Source: Panonychus citri (lineage: Eukaryota > Arthropoda > Arachnida > Trombidiformes > Tetranychidae). From it: a DNA stretch of 64,000 nucleotides. The first letter of the stretch is position 1. Every line of letters starts with the position of its first letter. Location: contig NW_026515544.1 in the NCBI RefSeq assembly GCF_014898815.1, positions 1 through 64,000 on the forward strand. The letters run 5' to 3'. Below, in pieces: positions 12,807 to 25,317 of the stretch. Under the pieces are notes generated by a model, which saw only the letters and a list, made by a program, of their open reading frames with translations, was not told where the DNA came from and made no database searches. Position numbers and translations under genes: made by a program.

Positions 12807-12814
12807 TATAAAAG
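12807..12814 (+). promoter_or_regulatory. TATA box of cuticle gene 1
   Basis: TATAAAAG lies 103 bp upstream of the start codon. A TCATTC initiator-like site lies about 34 bp downstream of it, which is normal core-promoter spacing. The inverted copy has the same box with one A fewer. Confidence 0.7.
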
Positions 12815-12909
12815 GCTGATTCCCTCTCAATCTAAATCATCATTCACAATCAGTTAATTCATTTATTCACTTGATCAAAGTAATCAAACAACAAACCAAC
12901 TAACTAATC

Positions 12910-13644
12910 ATGAAGGTAAGTTTTTCATTTACTTTTCTCTTGACTTTTTATTTTTTATCAATTAGATTCCTAGAAATTCAATCAACCAATCAACTGATTA
13001 ATTTTCTATCTGTGGATTATTAGGTCATCATCTTCCTCGCTCTCTGCGGTATTGCCTCAGCTGGAATCATCGCCGCCCCAGCCGCCATTGTCTCAACTGG
13101 TTCATCATCACAAACCCGAAGCCAAGATGGTCTTGGAAACTACGCTTTCGCTTACAATGAAAACCATGCCACCGGTGGTTCATCACGAAGTGAATCTGGA
13201 AACGCTCTCGGTCAAGTTGTTGGATCTTACTCACTTGGTGTTGTTGATGGAAGACAACGAGTTGTCAACTACGTCGCTGATGCTCTCGGTTTCCGTGCCG
13301 CCATCTCAACCAACGAACCAGGTACCGCCCCTAAGCCCGCTGCATCCACCAGCATCTCATCACCCGGAGTCATCGCTGCTGCCCCAGTCGCTGTTGCTGC
13401 TCCAGTTGTCGCAGCTGCCCCAGCTCCAATTGTAGCTGCTGCTCCAGCTTTCGCTCCATCTTACTATGCACCAGCTCCAGCTAAGATTGTCGCAGCTGCC
13501 CCCGCTTATGCCCCCGCTTATGCCCCAGCTGCCCTCCCCGTCGCCGGTGCTCATTATTCCAGCGTAATCAACCACGCCTCATACGCTCCAGTAGCCGCCA
13601 AGGTTGTTGCTGCTCCAGCTTTCGCCGCCCCCGCTCTCTGGTAA
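12910..13644 (+). CDS. Chitin-binding cuticle protein, Ala/Pro-rich (cuticle gene 1)
   Basis: This is a secreted structural protein of the exoskeleton. Exon 1 encodes only Met-Lys (12910-12915) and exon 2 begins at 13024 after ATTATTAG, giving 208 residues. The signal peptide is VIIFLALCGIASA. A chelicerate-style chitin-binding domain of the Rebers-Riddiford type follows (about residues 35-100): LGNYAFAYNENHATGGSSR, VVGSYSLGVVDGRQRVVNYV, GFRA and TNEPG. The tail is low-complexity and Ala/Pro/Val-rich, with repeated AAAP and YAPAYAP units typical of rigid cuticle proteins. The correct frame is not the most obvious open frame here, since overlapping frames are also long because of the GC-rich coding bias. 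TATA and initiator elements precede it. Confidence 0.9.
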
Positions 13645-14802
13645 ATTAATTAATACCATCAATTAATTGTAACAACTATAATGATAATTGTCTAAATTTA
13701 TGAACAAACTGCCAAATAATAATAATAATGTCAATTCACAATTTGTAAATTGCTCAACCAAGTTTCTCATTCATTTCTCATCTATTATAATATTTAATCT
13801 CGGCTTATAATCAATATTATAATATAATCTAACATAATAGTCAAGTTCATTAGATTAATTAACCAATAACCAAAAACTAAAACAAAACAAAAACAAAAAC
13901 AAAAATCAAAACAAATTAAAATGAAACAATCAGTTAATCAACTTTAAATCAACAACATACACAATCGGGTGTGTTTATAATCATCATCATGTTGTTTTGT
14001 TACCATTCAATCAATTCAAATCAAAATCAAATTCAAATCTCTCTCAAATCATTAAACAGTTATTATCAACTTTTTGACCGGAATATGTTACAATAGTTTA
14101 ACATGGTAACACTCAGGGTATAACAAAAAACTTATCACTTCCTCATCAATAAAAATTTCAAATTGTTATCTAAGCCTCAGGGTCAGTTAATCAACTAATC
14201 TTATCCTTAAGTTAATCGTTAACGATTTACAAACTCAACAAAAAGTTTCTTTCATCATTCAAAATCTTAACAATTAACTCCCTGATTATCAAGTCAATCC
14301 TACAATTTAACATCATTTGCACCTTTATTTTCAGCTCTCATTCGTATTGTTTGTTGATTATCATGTATGAATATATGAAACAACAATTAGAACCTTCAAA
14401 AAAAAGTAGAAATTAAAAAAAAAATGAAAAACATTTTCCAACCTCACGGTTGTTTGTTCATTTTCAATGGTATGTTTTTGCAAACCAATTGCCAACAATC
14501 AATTGATTCAGTTTAAATCATGAAGCTGATGGTTGATGATTAAAAGTTTTCGTTCAATTTTCGTGAATTGCTCAAGGCTTAAATTAACCACTTAATGTAC
14601 ACAAGGTCAGTGATTATTAGACTAGGTTAATAATGTTGTTGTTGGTTGATTAAGATGATTAATGTTATTTATTTATTATCCAAGATGAAGATGAAAACAA
14701 AACAAAATGTAGGTAAGGATACAGGTAAGGAAGAGATGATTAAGTTTAGAATTAACAATTTTAAAATTCTACAAATTTAATCCAACATTGTAATTGATTA
14801 TA
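13645..14802. other. 3' flank of cuticle gene 1 and spacer
   Basis: The first 445 bp belong to the inverted-repeat arm and carry an ACAAAA-type low-complexity run near 13880-13910. The remainder is AT-rich with no open frame. Confidence 0.4.
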
Positions 14803-15428
14803 ATGGCCTTTCGAAGAGTTAATTACATTGTAACCAATCATTTATTACTCAAAGACGATCCTTTGTTTACCGTTATTAAGCGTAACAAGGTTACCAATTC
14901 ACTCGCCAAGGAGATCGCTTTTCTCAATCATTGTGCCGCAATTTTGGCCTTAGTTTCCGCTACCATTGGTTTAATGTCCATTTTTTATGAGGCCAAGGCT
15001 CATCTTCAGATCATGGGATTTGCATCCATATTTCATATCTGTGGTTCCATAGGAATTGAGTCTTATAAGAAGCGGAAAAATCGCTACCTTCTCTTACTAA
15101 CTGGCCTTTGCAATGTTGCCTTTTTTGGGGTCAGTCAGGTCTTCTTGATCCTTTTCATCCTCGTAGGTGAGTTGACAATCATTTTCGACTTCGATCTGAT
15201 TCATAATATTACAATCGATATGTTTTTTTTTATCTTTTCTTTCATCAATCAGCTGATGCGGAATCATATCCTTCAAAGCGAGATTTCAATTCGGAAACTT
15301 TTTTCCATGTTATTTTAATTCCTTGGATTTTATTGTCAATCATTATTGAACTAATGTTCCTAATCTTAATTATTTACTTGGCCGTTTCTAAAAAGATTCT
15401 AATTAGTTTGAACAGATCGGCTAATTAA
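14803..15428 (+). CDS. Orphan four-helix membrane protein
   Basis: I do not recognise this family. Two exons, 14803-15166 and 15253-15428, joined across an 86-bp GT/AG intron, encode 179 residues. Reading through the intron instead gives a truncated protein, so the spliced model is preferred. Four hydrophobic segments can be traced: LNHCAAILALVSATIGLMSIF, a second from about IMGFASIFHICGSIG, a third from LLLLTGLCNVAFFGVSQVFL, and a fourth IPWILLSIIIELMFLILIIYL. Short charged loops separate them (YKKRKNR). The layout is tetraspan-like, but the Cys motifs of tetraspanins are missing. It sits inside the 7.6-kb spacer between the cuticle inverted repeats. The start ATG at 14803 has a modest context (TATAATGG). 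Confidence 0.65.
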
Positions 15429-15632
15429 CAGATTAGGTAAACAATAACACCTACGAATTCAATATACATACATTGACCATCTCTACATAATCCAATTGAC
15501 CACCGTTGAGAGTAAATTGTGATTCTCAGCTTTCCATCATCTAAATCAACGATTTAATTGGCAATTAATCAAGCAAAGGTCAAACATTTAAGCTGTGATT
15601 TTAATCTGTGTTGTGTTTTAATCGTTAATTTC

Positions 15633-15670
<38 letters not shown>

Positions 15671-18600
15671 TAACCATCAATAACATGATTACAATTTAAA
15701 AGTTAAATTATCAATGTGACAAGCTGAAAGGAGAAAGTATATTAAATTGTTAAATCGTAATGATGATTAAGATACACACACATGTAGATAAACATTAACC
15801 ATTTGATTAGCAATTAACTGTAAACCTTGAACTGAAATTGATTAACAGTAATCAAAACAAAAATTGGCCTGATATCTGTGATTGAAATGAGAATGAGTAA
15901 ATTGTTGATTGTTGTAATTCATTTCGTATTAAATTGTTTTCCAGATAAAAATCAAATCTGATTAACATGGTTGTCATATAACAATTAAAACCAATTCTAA
16001 GTCTATTACCATGTATATCATTTATTTATTGTAACCTAACAATTAATTTAATCAATTAGAGTTACCATTTTAATCAACACTCAACTAAATTGTGTTACAA
16101 TGTAAACAAATTGTAATAAGCTAATGAAACAATTAACTTTACATTTGTGATGCTTTTCAAATTGAACACGATTTAATTATTGATCATGATCTTACTAGTG
16201 ATTAAAATGCTATTGTTAAAGTTAATTCATCTTTTAATTGCTATGATCAAATTTAATTCAGTTCATTACCTTTTTCGTGGCGAGAAACTTGATTTACTTA
16301 TTTAGAGTCATAACTAAATCAAATTAAATTGGTGTTCTAATTAGATAAAATTAGATTGTTCCTCACGCCTTTATAAATTTGATCACCAAATTAACCAACA
16401 TCCATTTAATCATAATCGGAAATAAATCAACAATCAAGATAATCCAAAGTAAATTAACTTGTTAAAATTTTAATTTAGTTAACCATTATCACCATTAAAT
16501 ATTATTAATACTAATTAAAGTAAATTAGTAACAATTTGTTTCAATATCTGATTTTTTCACCATAAAATGAATCTTTTTTTTTAATTAACTATTTACAATT
16601 AATTAATTCAGTTTGACAACATAAATCTTATTATTTTTGCTTCTTTTGACACCTTATCAGTAAGATTAACCCGAAAATACAACCTTAATCATTAGTTAAT
16701 CACTACAATTATCCTTACAGTTATAATCACGTTCACAAAACCACAATTACAACTTAAGCCTCTCTAAATTGTTTAACAATTTAATCAAAAACGTTAAAAT
16801 ATAAAAATATTACAAGAAAATTAAATAAACGAAACCTTGATCATCGTTAAACGATTCAAATTGTAATTAAACTCGTAGTTCTTTAATTGTATTATAATAC
16901 AACAATTAAACAGTATAATTAACAATCATTCCAAGTTAATTAACCAACTCGTGATGATAATAATATAATCCAATTTTGGGTTGTCAATAGATTTACTTAA
17001 TCAATTGGCTTTTTTGTTCATTGATCATCAATTATAAGGTAAGTAAATTGTTGTTTTTTAATTATTCTAATTAATTGCTTCCTTATCTTAATGAATCGTC
17101 TCGCCAACGTAATCTAATGTTAAGAGGTTAGTTGATTAGTTGATTAGTTTGGTTAATCAAAAGGTGTTAACTTAAATAAGAATCGATTTGAAATCGATTG
17201 ACCATGAAATAGTTTTCCTTTTAATTATTATCATTTAATAGATTTGATTGGTTCATTGATTGTTGATTGATTGATTGTGTGAACTTTTCTGATTCCCAAT
17301 CAATGTACAAATCGTAATGTGGGTTTACCCGGTTCATGATTATCGTGATTAAATTAATGATCTTTAAACAGGTAAGTTAAAGTGTATCAATGTTACGATG
17401 ATTAACTAACAATTTAGCTCAACAATTGAGATTTGATTTCTCTCATTTTTTTCTTGTTTACTATTATTATCTAATAGCCATCAAATTGTTACCTTGAATT
17501 AGTTTTAATTGTAATTGAAAAGTGTGAGTGGTGACAATTGATTGTTAATATAATTAATTTCCCTTCCTGGATAACAATTGATTATGTATTCATGGTTTGG
17601 TTTTTTGTTTACTTGATGAATAATTAAAATTGATTTGGTTGTTGGTTAATCAAGGAAATGATTTCTGTTGATGGTTTAGTTAAATCATCGCAATTAATTT
17701 TCATCAATTTAGGTTTGGAAATGTTATTGTGTCAATCAGATATATTGATGTTTGACTAATTATTAACATGATGAAATTTACATGTTTCAGTTAATCAAAT
17801 CTAATCAAATTTTAATTGTAAAGGTGAAACTTGATGATACATAATTTTATTTACATATTTTGTGTATTAATTATAATCAATTAATATTGACAACTTTCAA
17901 TTAGGATTAACTTAATTGTAACACTTTTACCATTGTGTCAGTTTCAATTTTTCATCATGATTGTAATCATTTAAATTGTGCTTCCTGATTACTGATATTT
18001 CATCGTTACAATTAGAGGTTAAATTGTCACCTGCAATTAACTATAATAGGCAAGATGATATCCAAATTATTTACCATTCAAATGTTAGTTGGAAATTTGA
18101 TCTTACAATTTAAAATGGATAATATTTGTTCAGGTTGACAATTAAATTATTAATCAAAATATAATCAACTACTTGACATTAAATCATCGTTGAGGGTCAA
18201 CTGAGTTTAGAGGTCACTTTATCTTTGGTCAAATAATCTGAGATTCTGAAATGTTAATCAATTTTAAATTAGATTGACTCAAGTGAGTTAATCAACAATC
18301 AATGGAAAAGTTGATTAAATTGTAAACATTGAAAATTTAAATTCCCTAAGAGTTGATTGAGTTAATTTCCTTAAATAGTTATCATGTTATTCATGAAATT
18401 AAGATGGAAATTTTTCCTACAATTAACAAATTATAATTCATTGATTCATGCTAATAATTAAACTTATCAATCAATATTAACCTAAATTTTACTATTGATT
18501 GTTGTAAAATTTATCTAATATATTGCAACGATTAAAATCACCTTGACATTTGATGGTCAAAGCTAAAAAATTTTGATTTGATTAACAATCAAACAACTGA

Positions 18601-19394
18601 AAACAATTAGATTAACATAATTTTTGCATCAGGAAACATTAAATTGTAAGGGAAAGTATTATTAAGAAAAACTAACCATTCAGATCTAAATTAACAATCA
18701 AATTTGATTGTTTCTTGTTATCATTCAATTTAATTCAGTTCGTTTATTGTTATTTTTATCAATTTCTGTTCTAGTTAAACCTAAAAGATGATCATGATTA
18801 TCAAACATTTGTCAAAAGAGATATTTACTTGTTAATTGCCTGAGGGTAACGAGCATATTGTAATGTATGTGTTAAATTATTAATTGATTTTGACACTTGA
18901 TACCAATGTAACCAGGTTAATTGTACTTCCTTACGGCCTTTTGAACGTTCACAATTAAAACAAACAACGATAATATCAAGTGATAGTATTAAATTGTTGT
19001 ATTGATTAACTGTCCAGGTTAACCGATTGATGAAATTGATGAGGATGTTAATCAATGATAGTAAAGGGAAAAAGATTTAAGATGAAGATAATATGTCACA
19101 TTACATGTAAACAATTAACTAATTAATATTGGAAAGACTTTACCTCAGGCTATATTCAAACATGTAACCTTTTTGTTTACTTTTTTATTTGATTTCACTT
19201 GTTTTTGGTTAACCTTTTTTTGTGTAAACAATTAAAACCATAAGGGTAAATCGTTCAGTAAATCATTTTTAATAATCAATAAATTACACTTTAATTAGTT
19301 AATTTATAAACTTTGATCAAGGTAAAATTGATAATTAGCACACAATCGATCACCCAACGATTTGGAACTCTCTTCAAGGCATTTGGTGCGATGA
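15429..19394. other. AT-rich gene-free stretch
   Basis: About 4 kb dominated by TTAATT/CAATTA-type words. A (CT)n microsatellite sits at 15637-15668. One minus-strand open frame at 18825-19055 ends at a plausible splice donor, but it has no recognisable family and I do not call it. Confidence 0.4.
15637..15668. repeat. (CT)n microsatellite
   Basis: An uninterrupted dinucleotide run of about 16 units. Confidence 0.9.
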
Positions 19395-19400
19395 TATAAA
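19395..19400 (+). promoter_or_regulatory. TATA box of cuticle gene 2
   Basis: TATAAA lies 112 bp upstream of the ATG, with a TCAGT initiator-like site at 19416-19420. Confidence 0.55.
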
Positions 19401-19506
19401 TTGATTCACAAACGGTCAGTATTGAACAGTTAATTGTTAACAGTCACGTTGTTAAATCATCTTTTTGTAAAAACCAATCAAATTCACAATCAACATCAAA
19501 CTCAAA

Positions 19507-20095
19507 ATGATTAAGGTAAGCGAAAGATTAAAAAAAACCAACATCTTTATCCATTGGATTTGTGGATGTGTTGATTGTAATTGTTTTTTCATTTCTTTCT
19601 TATTGTTTCCAGATCGTTGGAATCGTTTTAATTGCTCATTTGAGCCTCTCATCAGCCTCGGCGATTCTTTCATCATTACCTGTGGCTGTTGCGAACACCG
19701 GTAATTCAGTTCAAAGTCAAACTCAAGATTCTCTTGGTAATTATGCTTTTGCTTACACGGAAAATCATGCCACCGGTGGTACATCTCGTAAGGAATCAGG
19801 TAATCCTCTTGGTCAAGTGGTCGGTTCTTACTCGTTAGGTATTGTTGATGGACGTCAACGAATCGTTAATTATGTTGCCGATGCTTATGGTTTCAGAGCT
19901 CAAGTTTTAACCAACGAACCAGGAACTGCACCAACTGACCAACCCTTACCTGTAGCTCAACCTGTTCCAGTTGCTGTTGCTCATCAACCTACAGCCTATC
20001 TTACTGGTCACCCTGGTTATCCTCAACCAGCTTTACCAGCCGTTCAACCTGTAGCTTATGCACCAACTTACAGTGTCTCACCTTATCTTGGTTAA
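19507..20095 (+). CDS. Chitin-binding cuticle protein (cuticle gene 2, diverged paralogue)
   Basis: A paralogue of cuticle gene 1 with the same architecture. Exon 1 encodes Met-Ile-Lys (19507-19515) and exon 2 begins at 19613 after TGTTTCCAG, giving 163 residues. The signal peptide spans IVGIVLIAHLSLSSASA. The chitin-binding domain is close to that of gene 1: LGNYAFAYTENHATGGTSR, VVGSYSLGIVDGRQRIVNYV, GFRA and TNEPGTAP. The tail is shorter and is Pro/Gln/Val-rich (LPVAQPVPVAVAHQP) rather than Ala-rich. The shared intron position after codon 2 or 3 shows common descent. Unlike gene 1, its coding region uses AT-ending codons and it lies between, not within, the inverted-repeat arms, so it represents an older duplication. 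Confidence 0.9.
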
Positions 20096-21709
20096 AATTA
20101 TCATCTTAATCTGTGTGTTCACTTGTGTTCATTTTAACATTGGATTAACTGTGATCTAAACTACAAAATTATCTGATAATCATCATCAATCACCTTCATC
20201 ATTAGTGTTAATCACAATTAACAATTTAGTACAATTTTTCTTACCCATTGTTTTCTACCATTGTTCATTGATCCCTTTGGATTTGATTGATAATTAATCG
20301 TAACCAGTGTGATTTGTTGTTAATCAAATGTTCATTAAAAGTGATAAATTATTTTCGGATTAAGATTAATTTGCATTTCTAATTACAACGAATAGTCAAT
20401 TTTAATTGTGATTTAAAACAAAAATCTTGTAACAAAAAATACAATTTATATTTAAACGATAATAAATACTTGCTTGAAAAAAAAAACTTAATCAAATGTG
20501 ATTCAAATTGTTTAATTTTTAATTGTGCTTCCAAATTTACTAATTGTGATTCATCAATCATTCATCTAAAAATTTGATTTGAATTAAATTTATAAATTGT
20601 GATGAAAAATGAATTGAATGATTTATTTATCATTGATCAACATTCATTATTTAATAAGAATTCATTTTCAAGGTTAGTTTGTATTGTATTATTTTGCTTG
20701 ATTGTGTAACAATTAACAACAATCAATTGATCAGGTGAGAAGTGAATTAAATCAAAGGTTTTTCAATTGAAGATCAAATCGATGAATTATATTAATAGTT
20801 GCATAATAATTCAAAATGCTGAATAAGAATAAGAATAAACTATTTCTTTTAGAACTTTTGTTTATCGAATTCGTTAGAACAAAAAGTTCGAAACGAAAGT
20901 CCTCGAAAAAAACTGGGATGAGTTTCGAAAATTTTTTTCGATCAGATAAAGATTCGAGTTAGTCGAATGTCGATTTCTAGAAGATCTAAAGAATTCGCTC
21001 CTCAAAATCTCCGATTCTCTTATTGACTTGTTTTCATTTTCTCCTGGAATCGAATCATGGTTCGTGTTGCAGTTCGAAAGAAACTTTGAACATTTCTGAG
21101 TATCGTTCGAGTTACGAAAGTTGTAAACATTAGATAGATTGTATAGAAAATGATGGAAAACTGTTAATTGTTGATCTTGAAATTATGTTCCTATTAACTG
21201 AATTGATATTTTTGGAAGAAATTAAAAATTTATTACTCGTTTAACTAAATTGCATTTTAATTTCTATCTGATAATGAACTCGATTAAAAACATTGATTAG
21301 AGTAATTAACTGAATTTCGTCAATACCTTAATGTTTACAATTTATTGATTGCTGTTATATTAGGTTAACAGTTTGTTAGGTTAGTGATTAAACCATGATT
21401 TTTAATTTGAACGTTAATGATTTGAGTTAATTGTGATGATTAGTCAGTGAAGAGGAAAGTTGAGATGAAAATTATTAATAATTTATACCTTGTTGGATAA
21501 ATTGTTGAGATTATATTTTTCTATTCAACTGGATTCATTGATTGTGATTAAGATATCGACTGTATGTTGATTGTGATCAAATGATTGAAAAGTGAAAGCA
21601 ATTTAAGGAGTGAGTCCCTCAGGCTTAATTAAATGTTTTTATTTCTTAATTGTTGGAGGATTCAGTTAACTTTTTTTTTTGTTGAAATTCATTAAAGTTA
21701 ATTGTAGCC
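20096..21709. other. AT-rich spacer
   Basis: No gene is seen. A segment near 20860-21130 is slightly richer in CG-containing words (TTCGAAA, CGAATTC), which could be an old element remnant, but no ends can be defined. Confidence 0.35.
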
Positions 21710-22147
21710 AACATATTCCGGTCAAAAAGTTGATAATAACTGTTTAATGATTTGAGAGATTTGAATTTGATTTTGATTTGAATTGATTGAATGGTAACAA
21801 AACAACATGATGATGATTATAAACACACCCGATTGTGTATGTTGTTGATTTAAAGTTGATTAACTGATTGTTTCATTTTAATTTGTTTTGATTTTTGTTT
21901 TGTTTTGTTTTGTTTTAGTTTTGGTTATTGGTTAATTAATCTAATGAACTTGACTATTATATTAGATTATATTATAATATTGATTATAAGCCGAGATTAA
22001 ATATTATAATAGATGAAATGAATGAGAAACTTGGTTGAGCAATTTACAAATTGTGAATTGACATTATTATTATTATTTGGCAGTTTGTTCATAAATTTAG
22101 ACAATTATCATTATAGTTGTTACAATTAATTGATGGTATTAATTAAT

Positions 22148-22865
22148 TTACCAGAGAGCAGGGGCGGCAGCTGGAGCAGCAACAACCTTGGCGGCTACTG
22201 GAGCGTATGAGGCGTGGTTGATTACGCTGGAATAATGAGCACCGGCGACGGGGAGGGCAGCTGGGGCATAAGCGGGGCATAAGCGGGGCAGCTGCGACAA
22301 TCTTAGCTGGAGCTGGTGCATAGTAAGATGGAGCAGCTGGAGCAGCAGCTACAATTGGAGCTGGGGCAGCTGCGACAACTGGAGCAGCAACAGCGACTGG
22401 GGCAGCGATGACTCCGGGTGATGAGATGCTGGTGGATGCAGCGGGCTTAGGGCGGTACCTGGTTCGTTGGTTGAGATGGCGGCACGGAAACCGAGAGCAT
22501 CAGCGACGTAGTTGACAACTCGTTGTCTTCCATCAACAACACCAAGTGAGTAAGATCCAACAACTTGACCGAGCGTTTCCAGATTCACTTCGTGATGAAC
22601 CACCGGTGGCATGGTTTTCATTGTAAGCGAAAGCGTAGTTTCCAAGACCATCTTGGCTTCGGGTTTGTGATGATGAACCAGTTGAGACAATGGCGGCTGG
22701 GGCGGCGATGATTCCAGCTGAGGCAATACCGCAGAGAGCGAGGAAGATGATGACCTAATAATCCACAGATAGAAAATTAATCAGTTGATTGGTTGATTGT
22801 ATTTCTAGGAATCTAATTGATAAAAATAAAAGTCAAGAGAAAAGTAAATGAAAACTTACCTTCAT
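22148..22865 (-). pseudogene. Second copy of cuticle gene 1, frame-broken
   Basis: An inverted near-copy of the 12910-13644 gene. The Met-Lys exon (22865-22860), the intron and the second exon from 22754 are all present, and the stop is at 22148-22150. Compared with the first copy, the frame is broken by a 2-bp loss in the GCTCTCGG repeat (within the chitin-binding domain), a 1-bp loss in CCGCCCC, and two CCCCC-to-CCCC losses in the YAPAYAP region. Two in-frame losses of TTC also occur. The TATA box (22960-22966) and signal peptide are intact. Either the copy is decaying, or homopolymer errors hide a working gene. The in-frame TTC losses are true sequence differences between the copies. Confidence 0.85.
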
Positions 22866-23044
22866 GATTAGTTAGTTGGTTTGTTGTTTGATTACTTTGA
22901 TCAAGTGAATAAATGAATTAACTGATTGTGAATGATGATTTAGATTGAGAGGAATCAGCCTTTATACCAAAAATTAAAGTGAGATTAAGATGAAAGTGAG
23001 AGTAAAAGTTAATTTGAGTGAGAAGAGGAAGATGGATGAGGATG

Positions 23045-23120
<76 letters not shown>
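23045..23120. repeat. Interrupted (AG)n tract
   Basis: GA repeats broken by GAAGA units, lying upstream of the second cuticle copy. It is the expanded counterpart of the shorter CT tract at 12700-12728. Confidence 0.9.
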
Positions 23121-23121
<1 letters not shown>

Positions 23122-23427
23122 AAGGAAAGTGAGAACGAGAGAAAGTGAAAAAGAAATAAAAGAAGATGAAAAGAAAGAGAAAGAAAGAGAAAGATGAAAA
23201 CCCCACCTGAATCTGACGGCGCTTGAATATTTTGACTATTGATTCCACCCTTGATTAAAGATGTTATTTGATTCATTTGAAGGAAACCAACTATGGCCAC
23301 AAGGTCACTTTAATATCAATTGGCATTTTATAAAATAATAACAAATTGATCTTAAATAATAAATACTGACCTTAAATTGGATTAAATCAATAATTATAAT
23401 CATGTAGGCGATCAAATCTAATCAAAA

Positions 23428-25138
23428 CTAACCCAGTAATCACTTTCTATTACCATAATCTGTGGATCGTCTTCCTTATTTAATCTGCAAACTTAATCAT
23501 CTTCACTAACTTTTAATCTTAATCACCTTTTCCAAGCCTAGGTTAGTATCTTAATCATTTTGCAATTAATCCTTTTTCCTAATTACCAATTATCCTATTA
23601 TAATTGCAAAACTTGTCAATTAAAATTGATTCACTTTCGCTGTCATAAACATGAACTTTAAACTTATATGAACTAATTTCCAATCCTGATAGACTGAATT
23701 AAACAACTAAATCAGTCATAATAATCACGACCAAAAAGCAAAACAATCAAAAAATCAAATGCTCAACTCATTAAATTGCTCATATTACATCAGAACAATT
23801 AACAAATGATGCAAGTTTCTGATTAATTAGCATTTTCCTTACAAAAGAAACCTAATGATTAACATTTAATTTCTCCAAACTCACATAATCCGAACAATTT
23901 AAATCACAATTATCTAAACATCCATCCGATGCTAATGTTCACAAGGACGTGGTACTAATTATGATTATCGTATTTTAATAATTGAAAATTTTATCAAACA
24001 ATTAACTCCAAACCATTAAACCTTTAGACTACAGTAGGTGTTTAAACAACAATAGTTTAATGTAAATACAATTAAGATCAGTGTAAGAATCGCAAGCAAA
24101 CACTAATTATTTTAATTTGATTGTTAATTTTAATTACTGTCTAGTTGATTGTTGTAAAATCCAAACGTCACCTTGTATCCATAATGATTATAAAAGTGTT
24201 TAAATTATAATAAAATATCAATTCGAATTCATTAGAACAAAACAAAAAGAAGAAAAAAAAAAGTTTTTCTAGTAACGAAAAGTTCTGACGGGCAATTCCC
24301 ACCTCTTTGTCCTTTTTCCTCTTTCTTCCTAGTTTTTCCCTCTCCACCTTAGTCTTATTTACTCACTCTCATTATCCTCATCATCCTCATCATCATTATC
24401 TTCCTCATCATCTTATACCTTCATCTTCATCTTCATCCAGAATCAACTGAAGATTAGAAAATGATTTTAACCTTGATTTAAGGGCAGGATAAATGTTGGA
24501 ACGTTAATATTATGGGTCTAGGTGAATCTATTTAATTATCACAGTTTAATTTGTATTCTGTAGTTGGTTGATTGTTGTTAGTTAATCATCACCATCAGTA
24601 AATTAACCTTGAAGAAATTAAGAATAGAAAGAAAATTCTTCTTTCAAAATTGAAATTCTGTTCAACTATTTAAACAACAATCAGACAACATTGAGTGTTA
24701 ACATAGAATTAATTTAATTGTTAATTGTAACGATTAACAATTAACATGTTTCTCCTTTGTTAATTTCTCATTTGATTATGTTTAATAATTTTAAGATTAT
24801 GATTAACTTTTGAAGCTTCAAAGTTTCATTGATAATAACAAGTTTCTTATTTTTTAAGTGTTAATGTTTTGGCTAATTGTTAATTCATTTGATAACATTG
24901 ATGATTTTCAAGTAGTTAATTGATGATTAATCAATTGTCTCAATGAAAAATTAAAATTGACAATAATTAATCAGAACGAGGTTGTTGATTTGTTTTAGGA
25001 ATCAAACTTTTTCCCAATCATCTTACAAATTTGACTCCTTGTTTAATCACAATTAAAGATGATTAATTAATTTTTCAATGTTGATGTTAAATTGGATCGA
25101 GATGTGGGCTGTCATCTTCAAAATAATTTACTAATTGT
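23428..25138. other. AT-rich spacer
   Basis: No gene is seen. There is a short region of TCATC-type simple sequence near 24370-24440. Confidence 0.4.
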
Positions 25139-25317
25139 TCAAATATTATAACAATTAGGAAGGTTTTTTATTCCACAATCAGTTGATTTTAAATTCAGTT
25201 CTATGATTATCATGGGTTAGGTTAACAATTTTTTCTTAATCAATATAATTTTCACTGTTAAACAACAATCAATGAAGTAAATTAAACGTTAATTACAATT
25301 ATTGTAAACTGATTTTT
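25139..25317 (+). repeat. Direct repeat with 28747-28925
   Basis: About 179 bp nearly identical to the sequence upstream of SUPT7L. In the downstream copy it is joined directly to the block matching 26361 onward, so the two copies differ by about 1.04 kb present only here. Confidence 0.9.

Larger units (their letters stand above)
12393..14089 (+). repeat. Left arm of 1.7-kb inverted repeat containing cuticle gene 1
   Basis: This segment is repeated as the reverse complement at 21710-23427. It includes the promoter, both exons and about 450 bp of 3' flank. The outer match starts at TTTTGATTAGATTTGATCGC and the inner match ends at CCGGAATATGTT, beyond which the arms diverge. A CT tract at 12700-12728 is longer in the other arm. 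The arms are about 7.6 kb apart. Confidence 0.9.
21710..23427 (-). repeat. Right arm of 1.7-kb inverted repeat
   Basis: The reverse complement of 12393-14089, near-identical with scattered differences. Many differences are losses of one base from a run (GGGTGGGG to GGTGGGG, CCCCC to CCCC, TATAAAAG to TATAAAG). The purine (AG)n tract at 23045-23120 is expanded and interrupted compared with the CT tract of the left arm. Confidence 0.9.

Noticed and set aside
12574..12819. Plus-strand frame rich in Leu/Ser/Phe, and its mirror at 22974-23300
   Set aside because: They are translations of the CT/AG simple-sequence tract and promoter of the cuticle genes. The TATA box lies within them.
13052..13575. 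Overlapping frames on both strands across cuticle gene 1
   Set aside because: The spliced frame from 12910 gives a signal peptide and chitin-binding domain. The others are shadows caused by GC-rich repeated codons.
18825..19055. Minus-strand 76-residue frame ending at a donor-like GTAAAT
   Set aside because: It was considered as a receptor exon, but there is no motif, no partner exon and no compositional difference from its surroundings.
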